A stretch of 18,963 nucleotides of DNA from Arthrobacter sp. (GTDB lineage: Bacteria > Actinomycetota > Actinomycetes > Actinomycetales > Micrococcaceae), in contig JAODMS010000102.1 of assembly GCA_025464925.1 (NCBI GenBank), forward strand, positions 1 through 18,963, given 5' to 3'. Positions 1 to 9,807 of this stretch are shown piece after piece. The notes beneath the pieces are model-generated. The model had not been told where the DNA came from and made no database searches. It saw only the letters and a list, made by a program, of their open reading frames with translations. Made by a program: the position numbers and the translations under genes. Within the stretch, counting starts at the first letter, position 1. The number at the start of each line of letters is the position of its first letter.

Positions 1-183
1 GGCCGCGCGCCCGCCCAGCGCCGCCCCGCCGGCAGCCGCGGGCCGGGCCGCACCGCCGCTGCCTCCGGCGACAAGAACAAGGTCTCCGAGATCCGCGAGT
101 GGGCCCGCAGCAACGGCCACGCCGTCAGCGAGCGGGGCCGGATCGCCCAGACCGTGCTGGACGCCTACGAGGCGGCGCACTAG
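1..183 (+). CDS. lsr2: Lsr2 nucleoid-associated protein, C-terminal part (5' end outside window)
   Basis: The frame is open from the first base to a TAG at 181-183 and gives 60 residues. The last ~35 residues ([20 protein letters not shown], then [14 protein letters not shown]) match the C-terminal DNA-binding domain of Lsr2, with the RGR minor-groove hook at visible residues 45-47. The preceding Arg/Pro/Gly/Ala-rich stretch is the usual flexible linker. Lsr2 is the actinobacterial xenogeneic silencer, which coats AT-rich DNA in the nucleoid; this role is family knowledge. The N-terminal dimerisation domain lies outside the window. Lsr2 directly upstream of clpC is a common actinobacterial arrangement and supports the call. 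By hand count only one of the 60 codons ends in A or T, which is more extreme than genes further right. Confidence 0.9.
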   Translation, partial: GRAPAQRRPAGSRGPGRTAAASGDKNKVSEIREWARSNGHAVSERGRIAQTVLDAYEAAH

Positions 184-200
184 GCGCGGAAGAACCGGTG

Positions 201-225
201 GCCGGGAGCGGCGTTCGCTCCCGGC
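201..225 (+). terminator. Hairpin terminator candidate after lsr2
   Basis: A perfect 10-bp stem, GCCGGGAGCG / CGCTCCCGGC, closes a 5-nt loop (GCGTT) 18 nt after the lsr2 stop. No T-run follows, which is common for actinobacterial terminators. It would separate lsr2 transcription from clpC. Confidence 0.65.
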
Positions 226-306
226 GCAACGGCGCGGCGCCGTACGGGGAACGGCTGCCCCGGCACGGCGGTTGCAGCTCATGTCCGGCGGAGAACGCCG
301 GGCACC

Positions 307-317
307 GTTCGGCGAAC
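307..317. promoter_or_regulatory. Short palindrome in the clpC upstream region
   Basis: GTTCG-G-CGAAC is a perfect 5-1-5 inverted repeat 90 bp upstream of the clpC ATG. Actinobacterial clpC genes are often controlled by the activator ClgR, so an operator is plausible here. I cannot confirm a match to the ClgR consensus. Confidence 0.3.
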
Positions 318-349
318 CCTTCACTCCGCGTGGTTGGTGCCGACGGGGG

Positions 350-355
350 TAGCGT
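350..355 (+). promoter_or_regulatory. Possible -10 element for clpC
   Basis: TAGCGT fits the TANNNT pattern of actinobacterial housekeeping -10 boxes and would give a leader of about 45 nt with the clpC Shine-Dalgarno in it. No convincing -35 hexamer lies 16-19 bp upstream, so the promoter may be activator-dependent. Confidence 0.3.
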
Positions 356-406
356 GCGGGAGGACTGGCTGGCGCCAGCGCCACCCGCCCCGTGAGGAGC
401 GACAGC

Positions 407-2893
<2,487 letters not shown>

Positions 2894-2919
2894 GCGCCGT
2901 TCCGGCAACTGAACCACAG

Positions 2920-2953
2920 GCCCCGTCCGCTCCCGCAAGGGGGAGGGCGGGGC
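2920..2953 (+). terminator. GCAA-tetraloop terminator after clpC
   Basis: A 15-position stem (left arm 2920-2934, right arm 2939-2953) has one mismatch and two G-T wobbles. It is capped by the GNRA-type tetraloop GCAA (2935-2938) and followed by TTT. It starts 26 nt past the clpC stop, so clpC transcription probably ends here and the peptidase gene has its own promoter. Confidence 0.85.
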
Positions 2954-3004
2954 TTTGGCGTCCTGGGCACCGGTGTCCCGGGCCGGAGGATCTGAAAGCA
3001 TTGT

Positions 3005-3019
3005 TTCACTCATAGTGAA
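3005..3019. promoter_or_regulatory. Palindromic operator candidate upstream of the S9 peptidase
   Basis: TTCACT-CAT-AGTGAA is a perfect 6-3-6 inverted repeat in the most AT-rich part of the 100-bp gap after the clpC terminator, 40 bp before the peptidase ATG. Position and symmetry fit a regulator site; the regulator is unknown. Confidence 0.4.
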
Positions 3020-3059
3020 CTTGGTGTGACGCAGGGCACGCCGGGTGTTGAATCAGTGC

Positions 3060-5192
3060 ATGGCTTCCACGCACCCAGAGACCCTGAGCGAACCACCCGA
3101 GACCCCCTTCCATGACCTGGACCATTACCTGGCGATCCCCAGGGTGAATGGCCTGGCGCTGAGCCCCGACGGCGGGCGGCTGGTCACCACCGTGGCCACG
3201 CTCAATGCCAAGGGCACCGAATACTGCACAGCCCTGTGGGAGCTTGACCCGGAAGGCCGACAGCGTGCCCGCCGGATCACCCGCAGCGCCAAGGGTGAGG
3301 CCGGCGCGGCGTTCGCGGCCAATGGTGATCTGTACTTCACATCCGCGCGTCCCGATCCGGACAGCCCCGAGGCGGACCCCGTCAGCGCGCTGTGGATGCT
3401 GCCGTCCGACGGCGGCGAGGCGCGTGTGGTGCTCTCGCGTGCGGGTGGTGTCAATGGAGTCCTCGCCGCCAAGGAGTCCGGCGCCCTTTTCGTCGCGGCG
3501 TCCGTGCTGGCTGGTTCCACCGACGAGGACGAGGACGAGGAACGCCGCAAGGGCCGCAAGGAGAAAAAGGTCGCCGCCATCCTGCACAGCGGCTACCCCG
3601 TGCGCTACTGGGATGCCGACCTGGGCCCCACGCAGGCGCGGCTTTTCGCCGTCGAGCCCGGTGAAGAGACGGAGCCGGGCAAGCCCACCACAGTGGATGC
3701 CGCCGCGCCGCGAAAGCTGCGCAACCTCACCCCAAGCGCCGGAAACGGGTTCCGTGAAGCGGAATCCGTCGTGAGCCCGGACGGAAAAACCATTTACAGC
3801 AGCTTCAACAAGCCGCTCGCGAACGCCGACACCCGGTCCGTGCTGCTGGCCCTCGACGTCGCGACCGGCACCCGCACCGTCCTGCTCGACGTCGAGGGAA
3901 TGAGCTACTTCCCCGGTCCGGTCAGCCCGGACAACCGGACCCTGGTGGTGCTCAGCGAAAGCCACACCACTCCTCTCGCGGCACCGCTGGTCTTGCTGCA
4001 CCTGCTGGACGTTTCCGGTTCCGCCGCAGGGGAAGCCGACCTGGCGCCGCTTGCCCACGACTGGGACCGCTGGCCGCGCCGCGCCGCCTGGCTTCCGGAC
4101 GGGTCCGCCCTGCTCGTCACCGCTGACGAGGACGGCGCCGCGCCGGTCTTCCGGATCGCCGTGCTGGCAACCGGCGGAGGCAGCGCGCCCCCCGGCCACA
4201 TCACCCGCCTGACCACCGATGCGTCCGCGTACACCGACGTTGTGGTTTCCCCGGACGGGCACAGCGCCTATGCCCTGCGCAGCTCCTACGAGTTCCCCCC
4301 CGAGCCGGTGCGAATCGACCTCGCCAGCGGGGACGTCGTCCGCCTCCCGGCGCCCGCCGAACGCCCGCAGTACCGCGGCTCGCTGGAACGCGTGGACACG
4401 ACGGCGGCAGACGGCTCCCGGATACCGGCATACCTTGCCCTCCCGGACGGCACCTCGGCCGGAAAGCCGGCTCCGCTGCTGCTCTGGATCCACGGCGGTC
4501 CGCTCGGCTCCTGGAACGCCTGGACCTGGCGCTGGAACCCGTGGCTGCTTGTAGCCAGGGGCTACGCCGTGCTGCTGCCGGACCCGGCCCTGTCCACCGG
4601 TTACGGCCAGCAGCATATCCAGCGCGGCTGGGGGGAATGGGGCAAGGCCCCGTTTACGGATTTGATGGCCATCACCGACGCCGTGGTGCAACGCCCCGAC
4701 ATCGACCAGACCCGCACGGCAGCCATGGGCGGCTCCTTCGGCGGCTACATGGCCAACTGGGTGGCGGGCCACACCGGCCGCTTCAAGGCGATCGTCACCC
4801 ACGCCAGCCTGTGGGCGCTCGACCAGTTCGGCCCCACCACCGACGCCGCGCAATACTGGCTCAAGGAGATGACGGCCGAGATGGCGCTGGAGAACTCCCC
4901 GCACCTCCACGTGGAAAACATCAGCACCCCCATGCTCGTGATCCATGGCGACAAGGACTACCGCGTTCCTATCGGCGAGGGCCTGCGCCTCTGGTACGAG
5001 CTGCTCTCCAAGTCGCAACTGGCGGCCGACGAGAACGGCGAGACTGCCCACCGCTTCCTCTACTTTCCGGACGAGAACCACTGGATCCTGCAGCCGCAGC
5101 ACGCCAAGGTCTGGTACGGCGTCGTCGAGCACTTCCTCGCCAGGAACCTCCTCGACAAAGACCTCCCGGTGCCTGCCGAGCTGGGACTGTGA
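3060..5192 (+). CDS. S9-family (prolyl oligopeptidase-type) dipeptidyl/acylaminoacyl peptidase
   Basis: This 710-residue serine peptidase has the S9 two-domain plan. The first ~440 residues look like a beta-propeller, with repeated motifs such as LSPDGGRLV and VSPDGKTIY, and the rest is an alpha/beta-hydrolase domain. The triad is visible: Ser559 in GGSFGGYM, Asp633 in HGDKDYRVP, and His674 in FPDENHWIL; the oxyanion-side HGGP motif is also present. A charged insert (DEDEDEERRKGRKEKK, about 156-171) precedes the ILHSGYPVRYWD stretch. No signal peptide is seen, so it probably acts on peptides in the cytoplasm. Start is uncertain: ATG 3060 has a weak upstream signal, while GTG 3045, 15 nt earlier in frame, sits 8 nt after AGGG. 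The gene stands alone between the clpC terminator and argA. Substrate (dipeptidyl versus acylaminoacyl) cannot be told from sequence. Confidence 0.9.
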   Translation: MASTHPETLSEPPETPFHDLDHYLAIPRVNGLALSPDGGRLVTTVATLNAKGTEYCTALWELDPEGRQRARRITRSAKGEAGAAFAANGDLYFTSARPDPDSPEADPVSALWMLPSDGGEARVVLSRAGGVNGVLAAKESGALFVAASVLAGSTDEDEDEERRKGRKEKKVAAILHSGYPVRYWDADLGPTQARLFAVEPGEETEPGKPTTVDAAAPRKLRNLTPSAGNGFREAESVVSPDGKTIYSSFNKPLANADTRSVLLALDVATGTRTVLLDVEGMSYFPGPVSPDNRTLVVLSESHTTPLAAPLVLLHLLDVSGSAAGEADLAPLAHDWDRWPRRAAWLPDGSALLVTADEDGAAPVFRIAVLATGGGSAPPGHITRLTTDASAYTDVVVSPDGHSAYALRSSYEFPPEPVRIDLASGDVVRLPAPAERPQYRGSLERVDTTAADGSRIPAYLALPDGTSAGKPAPLLLWIHGGPLGSWNAWTWRWNPWLLVARGYAVLLPDPALSTGYGQQHIQRGWGEWGKAPFTDLMAITDAVVQRPDIDQTRTAAMGGSFGGYMANWVAGHTGRFKAIVTHASLWALDQFGPTTDAAQYWLKEMTAEMALENSPHLHVENISTPMLVIHGDKDYRVPIGEGLRLWYELLSKSQLAADENGETAHRFLYFPDENHWILQPQHAKVWYGVVEHFLARNLLDKDLPVPAELGL

Positions 5193-5245
5193 GGGTGGTG
5201 TGCCCTGCAGCGGTGGGGCCGGCCGAGGAGGGGATCGGCCCGCCG

Positions 5246-5251
5246 TAGGAT
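5246..5251 (+). promoter_or_regulatory. -10 element placed for a leaderless argA transcript
   Basis: TAGGAT fits TANNNT and ends 6 nt before the GTG start at 5258, so transcription would begin at or next to the start codon. The same bases include AGGA, which could instead act as a Shine-Dalgarno for a transcript from further upstream. Confidence 0.4.
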
Positions 5252-5257
5252 TGGGCT

Positions 5258-5767
5258 GTGACTGAGACGATCCGCATCCGCCCTGCCCGCACCAGCGATG
5301 TGGCGGCCATCAAGTCGCTGGTGGCGCCGCTGGCCGAGCAGCAGATCCTCATGGCGAAAGAGACGGTCGCGTACTACGAAAGCCTTCAGGAGTTCCGGAT
5401 CGCCGAATCCGCCAACGGCGAGGTGATCGGCTGCGGGGCGCTGCACGTGATGTGGGAGGACCTGGCCGAGGTGCGCACGCTCGCGGCGTCCGGCGCCTGG
5501 CGCGGCAAGGGGGTCGGACATCGGCTGGTCGAGCGTCTGCTGGAGGAGGCAAAGGCCCTGGGCGTTTCCCGGGTGTTCTGCCTGACGTTCGAGGTGGACT
5601 TCTTTCAGAAGCACGGCTTCGAAGTCATGGCGGACCAGACTGCCGTGGATCCCGTGGTGTATTCCGAGCTGCTGCGCTCGCATGACGAAGGTGTCGCCGA
5701 GTTCCTGGACCTGGCGCGGGTGAAACCGAATACGCTGGGCAACACCAGGATGATCAAGATCCTTTAG
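5258..5767 (+). CDS. argA: Amino-acid N-acetyltransferase (short ArgA-type N-acetylglutamate synthase)
   Basis: A single GNAT domain of 169 residues closely resembles the short N-acetylglutamate synthase described in Mycobacterium tuberculosis (Rv2747). Family-typical stretches are RARTSDV-like RPARTSDVAAIK near the N-terminus, VIGCGALHVMWEDLAEVRT, FFQKHGF, and the ending VAEFLDLARVKPNTLGNTRM. The acetyl-CoA pyrophosphate loop is RGKGVG at 82-87. It would acetylate glutamate with acetyl-CoA, the first step of arginine synthesis, in the cytoplasm. It lacks the amino-acid-kinase domain of the long enterobacterial ArgA. GTG 5258 is chosen because it sits 7 nt after AGGA and gives the expected N-terminus. 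The gene is monocistronic here, 65 bp after the peptidase stop and not near other arg genes, as is usual for this form. In organisms with a bifunctional ArgJ its role can be anaplerotic. Confidence 0.85.
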   Translation: MTETIRIRPARTSDVAAIKSLVAPLAEQQILMAKETVAYYESLQEFRIAESANGEVIGCGALHVMWEDLAEVRTLAASGAWRGKGVGHRLVERLLEEAKALGVSRVFCLTFEVDFFQKHGFEVMADQTAVDPVVYSELLRSHDEGVAEFLDLARVKPNTLGNTRMIKIL

Positions 5768-5879
5768 GGCCGCTGAGCTGCTGCCTGCCGGAAACCAAGG
5801 CAAGAACGCGGGGACAGGTGCCCGGAACCCGCGGGAATGGGGTCTTCCCTTACATAAACTTGATGGATAAACTGATTCC

Positions 5880-5896
5880 GGCCCAGGGGGTGGGCC
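5880..5896 (+). terminator. Possible hairpin terminator downstream of argA
   Basis: A perfect 6-bp stem GGCCCA / TGGGCC encloses a loop of five G, 113 nt after the argA stop. There is no T-run and the distance is long, so this is tentative. Confidence 0.3.
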
Positions 5897-6258
5897 GCCA
5901 TCTTCCGGAGGCGCGAAATTGCATAACAACGTGGTTTTTCCCGATTTTTCCGCATTCCACATGACGCTCGCGGGCGCGCCCGCAGCGCGCGTCCCGTCAG
6001 GGCACCGTCCGGAAGGCGCACTGGACCAGGATCCGGCTCCCAGCCAGGTCAGCGCCCTCGGCGGCGGCACGGCCCGGGTCGCGGCCCCGCCGTTTTCGTG
6101 GCTGGGGGCCGACGCCTGGCCGAATTTTCCGGCATCGTAGGACCGGCGAATTGAGGCGTCCTGTTGCTGCGGATGCTGCGGATCGAGCAGTCCTGCCGGC
6201 TGCCGAGTCCGCCGCAACCCTTCGAAACCGGCGCCTATCGCTGGCCGGACCCCGGTAG

Positions 6259-6264
6259 TAGGGT
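6259..6264 (+). promoter_or_regulatory. Possible -10 element of the dhaKLM operon
   Basis: TAGGGT fits TANNNT and would start transcription near 6271, giving a leader of about 33 nt that includes the AGGGAG Shine-Dalgarno at 6291-6296 (7 nt before the ATG). No good -35 hexamer is visible. Confidence 0.4.
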
Positions 6265-6303
6265 CTAAGCAACCAGCCAGGACACCATCCAGGGAGCACA
6301 GCC

Positions 6304-7305
6304 ATGAAGAAGCTCATCAATGATCCCCGCGCCGTGGTCAACGAGTCAGTGGAGGGATTTGGGCTTGCTCATGCCGACCTCGTGGCCGTCAGTCCGGACC
6401 CGATGTACATCGTTCGGAAAGACGCCCCTGTGGCCGGCAAGGTGGGTCTCGTTTCGGGCGGCGGCAGCGGCCACGAGCCGCTTCACGGCGGCTTTGTCGG
6501 CATGGGCATGCTCGACGCCGCCGTGCCGGGCGCCGTGTTCACCTCGCCCACCCCGGACCAGATCCTTCCAGCCACGCTCGCCGTCAACTCTGGCGCCGGC
6601 GTCGTGCACATCGTGAAGAACTACACGGGCGACGTGCTCAACTTCGAGACCGCGGCCGAACTGGCCCAGGCCGAAGGCGTGGAAGTCCGCACGGTGCTGG
6701 TCAACGACGACGTCGCGGTACAGGACTCGCTCTACACTGCAGGACGCCGCGGCGTGGGCGGCACTGTCCTCGTGGAGAAGATCGCCGGCGCGGCTGCCGA
6801 GCGCGGCGACAGCCTCGACGCCGTCGCCGCCATCGGCGACCGGGTCAACCGGAATGTCCGCAGCATGGGCGTGGCGCTGTCCTCCGTCACCGTCCCGCAC
6901 GCGGGCGTACCCAGCTTTGACCTTGAGGAAAACGAGATTGAGATCGGCATCGGGATCCACGGCGAACCTGGCCGGCACCGAATACCGATGGAAAACGCCG
7001 ACGGCATCACCGACCGGCTGCTGGAACCGGTCATCAGCGACCTCGGAATTGCCGCCGGGGACAAGGTGCTGCTATTCGTCAACGGCATGGGCGGCACACC
7101 CCAGAGCGAGCTGTACATCGTCTACCGCAGGGCGGCCCGGGTGCTTGCCGAGAAGGGTGCCACGGTGGCTCGCTCGCTGGTGGGCAATTACATCACCGCG
7201 CTGGAGATGCAGGGCTGCTCCATCACGGTCCTGCGCCTCGACGACGAGATGACGACGCTCTGGGACGCTCCCGTCCGCACTCCGGCCCTCCGCTGGGGCG
7301 TGTGA
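6304..7305 (+). CDS. dhaK: Dihydroxyacetone kinase, substrate-binding subunit DhaK
   Basis: This 333-residue protein matches DhaK over its full length. DhaK holds dihydroxyacetone as a hemiaminal on a histidine while DhaL-ADP transfers phosphate to it, giving dihydroxyacetone phosphate for glycolysis. Visible key residues are His219 in GIGIHGEPG (the covalent His, His218 in E. coli), His57 in GGGSGHEP, and Asp110 in NYTGDVLNF. The start is ATG 6304 with AGGGAG 7 nt upstream, giving MKKLINDP as expected. It is the first gene of a three-gene operon; its TGA overlaps the dhaL start. Separate K, L and M subunits mean phosphate comes from the PTS, not directly from ATP. No glycerol dehydrogenase, glycerol facilitator or DhaR-like regulator lies in the window, so the source of dihydroxyacetone is not shown. 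Confidence 0.96.
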   Translation: MKKLINDPRAVVNESVEGFGLAHADLVAVSPDPMYIVRKDAPVAGKVGLVSGGGSGHEPLHGGFVGMGMLDAAVPGAVFTSPTPDQILPATLAVNSGAGVVHIVKNYTGDVLNFETAAELAQAEGVEVRTVLVNDDVAVQDSLYTAGRRGVGGTVLVEKIAGAAAERGDSLDAVAAIGDRVNRNVRSMGVALSSVTVPHAGVPSFDLEENEIEIGIGIHGEPGRHRIPMENADGITDRLLEPVISDLGIAAGDKVLLFVNGMGGTPQSELYIVYRRAARVLAEKGATVARSLVGNYITALEMQGCSITVLRLDDEMTTLWDAPVRTPALRWGV

Positions 7306-7946
7306 CCGTGGCACTCGACATCCGGTGGGCGCTGCGCTGGCTTGCCCTGTCCGCTGAGGCCATGGCGGACCACCGCGTGGAGCTGATCGAGCTGGACCGG
7401 CCGATCGGGGATTCCGATCACGGCGAGAACATGGACCGCGGCTTCAAGGCTGTGACGGAGAAAATCGCCGAGGCCGTTCCGGAGAGGCCCGGAGCCGCGT
7501 TGAAGCTGGCGGCCATGACACTGATTTCCAAGGTCGGAGGAGCTGCCGGCCCGCTGTACGGAACGGCCTTCCTGCGGGCAGCGACGGCGCTGGGCGACAA
7601 AGCGGAAATCGACGCCGCCACCCTGGTGGAAGCCCTGCAGGCGGCCCGGGACGGCATCGTTGCCCGCGGAAAAGCCGAGCCGGGGGACAAGACGATGGTG
7701 GACGCCTGGACGCCGGCAGTCGACGCAGCAGCCGCTGCGGCGGCAGAGGGACCGGGGGAGCCGGACCTCCGGAGGGTCCTGCAGGCGGCGGCGGCGGCAG
7801 CCGAGGCCGGGGCCGTAGCCACCGAGCCGATGATGGCCCGCAAAGGACGCGCCAGCTACCTTGGAGAGCGCAGCATCGGCCACCGCGACCCCGGGGCCGA
7901 ATCCAGCGCCCTGATCCTGCGCGCAGCGGCCGAGGCTGCGACATGA
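7302..7946 (+). CDS. dhaL: Dihydroxyacetone kinase, ADP-binding subunit DhaL
   Basis: A 214-residue protein with the DhaL signature [19 protein letters not shown]. Asp32, Asp37 and Asp39 correspond to the magnesium ligands that clamp ADP in E. coli DhaL (Asp30/35/37). In the family, bound ADP is a cofactor rephosphorylated by DhaM and passing phosphate to dihydroxyacetone on DhaK. An Ala/Glu-rich helical segment at about 130-170 and the ending [19 protein letters not shown] with GHRDPGA are typical of the all-helical barrel. GTG 7302 overlaps the dhaK stop (GTGTGA), which points to translational coupling; GTG 7308, two codons later, is the other possible start. The stop overlaps the dhaM start as ATGA. 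Confidence 0.95.
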   Translation: MTVALDIRWALRWLALSAEAMADHRVELIELDRPIGDSDHGENMDRGFKAVTEKIAEAVPERPGAALKLAAMTLISKVGGAAGPLYGTAFLRAATALGDKAEIDAATLVEALQAARDGIVARGKAEPGDKTMVDAWTPAVDAAAAAAAEGPGEPDLRRVLQAAAAAAEAGAVATEPMMARKGRASYLGERSIGHRDPGAESSALILRAAAEAAT

Positions 7947-8617
7947 CCGTCGGGCTCGTCGTCGTCTCACACAGCGGAAAAATCGCCGAGGGCGCCGCCG
8001 AACTTGCCGCCCAGATGGCGCCGGATGTCCTGATCGTGCCCGCTGGCGGCACCGACGACGGCCGGATCGGCACCAGCCTGGAGAAGGTCATGGCGGCGCT
8101 GGAACAGGCCGCCGGGAACGACGGCGCCGTGGTCCTGACGGATCTGGGATCGTCGGTGATGACCGCGGAATCGGCGCTGGAATTCCTGGGCGATCCGCAG
8201 TCCGTGCTGCTGACGGATGCGCCCCTGGTGGAGGGGCTCGTGGCCGCCGCCGTCGCAGCCCAGGCCGGGGCCGGCGCGGAGACGGTGAAGGATGCAGCGG
8301 AAGCCGTCTACCGGCCCCCGGTTGCACCGGAAGTGCCCCCGCATGAGCATCAGCAGCCGCCGGATGCCACCGGAGACTTCGAACTCGTCAACCAGACGGG
8401 CCTGCATGCCCGGCCTGCGGCGAAGATTGCCGGCGGCTTGTCCGGGATGGATGCCGACGTAACGGTCAACGGCGCGGACGGCGCATCCATGACGTCGCTC
8501 ATGATGCTCGGCGCCGGCAAGGGGACGGTGCTGCACGTGGAGGCAAGCGGCCCCGACGCCGCCAAGGCTATTAAGTACGTGGGGGGCCAGGTCAGGGAAG
8601 GGTTCGGGGAACCCTAA
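7943..8617 (+). CDS. dhaM: PTS phosphoryl donor DhaM (EIIA-HPr two-domain form)
   Basis: A 224-residue protein with two phosphocarrier domains. The N-terminal mannose-type EIIA domain (about 1-125) has His10 in VVVSHSGK; the C-terminal HPr domain (about 144-222) has His155 in GLHARPAA. A Pro/His-rich linker joins them. Phosphate should pass from PEP through enzyme I to His155, then His10, then ADP on DhaL. The E. coli protein also carries an enzyme-I-like third domain that is absent here. Ser182 (in GASMTSLMML) lines up with the regulatory Ser46 of Gram-positive HPr by my alignment, but nothing shows it is phosphorylated. ATG 7943 overlaps the dhaL stop, so the three subunits are probably made in balanced amounts. 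Confidence 0.94.
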   Translation: MTVGLVVVSHSGKIAEGAAELAAQMAPDVLIVPAGGTDDGRIGTSLEKVMAALEQAAGNDGAVVLTDLGSSVMTAESALEFLGDPQSVLLTDAPLVEGLVAAAVAAQAGAGAETVKDAAEAVYRPPVAPEVPPHEHQQPPDATGDFELVNQTGLHARPAAKIAGGLSGMDADVTVNGADGASMTSLMMLGAGKGTVLHVEASGPDAAKAIKYVGGQVREGFGEP

Positions 8618-8648
8618 CGCGCTCCGGGGCCGAGGACCGCCGTTGGCG

Positions 8649-8700
8649 CCCGGCGCCGGGTTGGTGGAAGCGTGCCCGGTCCCTGTCCGGCAGGCCGGAC
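8649..8700. terminator. Convergent terminator region between dhaM and mutY
   Basis: Two symmetric elements lie between the convergent stops. One is a perfect 12-bp palindrome CCCGGCGCCGGG (8649-8660). The other is an inverted repeat GTCCGGC-AG-GCCGGAC (8685-8700), which folds as a 6-bp stem with a CAGG loop. Symmetry lets the latter act in both directions. No T-run is present. Confidence 0.5.
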
Positions 8701-8708
8701 GGCGATCG

Positions 8709-9656
8709 TCAGCCCGGGAGCCGAATGCCGTCCGGATGGAGCTCCGCCAGGCCGTCGCTCAGCAGGCCGGCCAGGGCCCGTTCAAGCTGCTCCGGCGCCG
8801 AGTTGAGCCGGTGCAGGGCCGCGAGCGGAATGCCGACCCCCTCGGGCGCGAAGCCCAGGTCCGCCGGGGCACGCTGGAACAGCTCCGGTTCCACCGGCGC
8901 CTCGGCCATGCGCAGGACCGCCATCACGGCACCGCGCACCTGACGGTCCGTTCCGTGCCAGGACTGTCCCTTCGGGGTGTACGTCGGCGGTGGTTCGCCG
9001 GCCGCGAGCCAGGCGCAGGACGTGCGGACCGGGCATTCACCGCATTTCGGCACCCGCGCTGTGCATACCAGCGCCCCGAGTTCCATGACGGAAGCGTTCC
9101 AGCGTACGGAGGCGCCGGCGTCGTCGGGGAGCAACTGCGCCGCCAGCCGCATTTCCGCGGCGGTCAGGGCCTGCGACGGCAGGGCGGTGCCGGAGAACAG
9201 GCGGGCATGGACCCGCCGGATATTGGTGTCCACCACCGTTTCGCGGCGTCCGAAGGCGAAGGCGGCGACTGCCGCGGCGGTATAGCTGCCCACGCCGGGG
9301 AGTTCCAGGAGCTGCGCATAGGTTTCCGGAACCTTCCCGCCATGGTTGTCCCGGATGGCGACGGCGGTGGCGTGCAGGCGCAGCGCCCGCCGGGGATACC
9401 CCAGGCGCCCCCAGGAACGGACGGCCTCGCCGGAGGGTTCCCGGGCCAGGCCGGCCGGCTCCGGCCAGCGCTGCAGCCACTCGTCCCAGACCGGCAGGAC
9501 GCGGACCACGGGCGTCTGCTGGAGCATGATCTCGCTGACCAGCACACCCCATGGCGTGCACTCGGCGGCCCGCCATGGCAGCTCCCTGGCATGGGATTCG
9601 AACCATTCAGCCAGGTCCTCCTGAACAGCGGCGAGTTCCAGGCCGGCAGGGAGCAC
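8709..9656 (-). CDS. mutY: A/G-specific adenine DNA glycosylase MutY
   Basis: MutY removes adenine paired with 8-oxoguanine. The 315-residue product shows the HhH-GPD fold. Glu42 in SEIMLQQTPV is the catalytic acid; the helix-hairpin-helix is LPGVGSYT (119-126); Asp143 in VVDTNIRRVHAR is the conserved aspartate; the 4Fe-4S ligands are Cys198, Cys205, Cys208 and Cys214 with C-x6-C-x2-C-x5-C spacing. The C-terminal ~85 residues do not show the MutT/NUDIX-like 8-oxoG recognition domain of E. coli MutY; they look like a short helical or winged segment ending in GLLSDGLAELHPDG. This shorter tail seems usual for actinobacterial MutY. The start is the minus-strand GTG whose first base is 9656. Its Shine-Dalgarno is poor, so a slightly later start is possible. 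It is convergent with dhaM and divergent from the membrane protein gene at 9808. Confidence 0.93.
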   Translation of the reverse strand: MLPAGLELAAVQEDLAEWFESHARELPWRAAECTPWGVLVSEIMLQQTPVVRVLPVWDEWLQRWPEPAGLAREPSGEAVRSWGRLGYPRRALRLHATAVAIRDNHGGKVPETYAQLLELPGVGSYTAAAVAAFAFGRRETVVDTNIRRVHARLFSGTALPSQALTAAEMRLAAQLLPDDAGASVRWNASVMELGALVCTARVPKCGECPVRTSCAWLAAGEPPPTYTPKGQSWHGTDRQVRGAVMAVLRMAEAPVEPELFQRAPADLGFAPEGVGIPLAALHRLNSAPEQLERALAGLLSDGLAELHPDGIRLPG

Positions 9657-9705
9657 CCCGCCGGCACGGGTGTCCGTCGGGGCGGCAGTGGGGAGGGCGG
9701 GGCAA

Positions 9706-9734
9706 TAGGCTGGAGTTTCGATCCAATCAGCCTA
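9706..9734. promoter_or_regulatory. Inverted repeat between divergent mutY and the membrane protein gene
   Basis: TAGGCTG (9706-9712) and CAGCCTA (9728-9734) form a 7-bp inverted repeat around 15 nt. Each arm contains a TANNNT hexamer (TAGGCT) reading outward on opposite strands, so it may be an operator or paired -10 boxes. No matching -35 elements are seen. Confidence 0.35.
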
Positions 9735-9795
9735 ATAGATGCGGGCCGTTGTCCTCCCCTCGGCGTGGTGGGAGCCCAGACCCTGCGCGGTTCTC

Positions 9796-9801
9796 TAGCC
9801 T
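9796..9801 (+). promoter_or_regulatory. -10 element placed for a leaderless transcript of the membrane protein gene
   Basis: TAGCCT fits TANNNT and ends 6 nt before the ATG at 9808, so the transcript would start at or near the A of the start codon. The AGAAG after it is too close to the ATG to be a normal Shine-Dalgarno, which supports leaderless initiation. Confidence 0.5.
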
Positions 9802-9807
9802 AGAAGA

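Larger units (their letters stand above)
5768..6303. other. 536-bp gene-free stretch between argA and dhaK
   Basis: No frame here resembles a known protein. It holds several pieces of structure: two copies of TAAACT 13 bp apart (5855-5860, 5868-5873); a hairpin GGCCCA-GGGGG-TGGGCC (5880-5896) that may end argA transcription late; an AT-rich patch at about 5919-5957 with two TTTTTCC blocks; a perfect 14-bp palindrome GCGGGCGCGCCCGC (5970-5983); and a tandem 9-bp repeat GCTGCGGAT (6166-6183). The right end carries the dhaK promoter and Shine-Dalgarno. Confidence 0.6.

Noticed and set aside
150..153. Tryptophan in the RF3 NKWD motif (protein residues 150-153) as a possible defect
   Set aside because: The essential Asn, Lys and Asp are present and the variable third position does not contact guanine; I believe NKWD is usual in actinobacterial RF3.
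3006..5132. Long minus-strand open frame opposite the S9 peptidase
   Set aside because: No family resemblance; the plus-strand peptidase shows a full catalytic triad. Treated as an antisense artefact of high GC content.
5919..6140. Small plus-strand frame in the argA-dhaK gap
   Set aside because: No Shine-Dalgarno, no resemblance to a known protein, and Pro/Ala-rich composition expected by chance.
6304..8617. ATP-dependent single-chain dihydroxyacetone kinase
   Set aside because: K and L are separate proteins and a DhaM phosphocarrier follows, which defines the PTS-dependent type.
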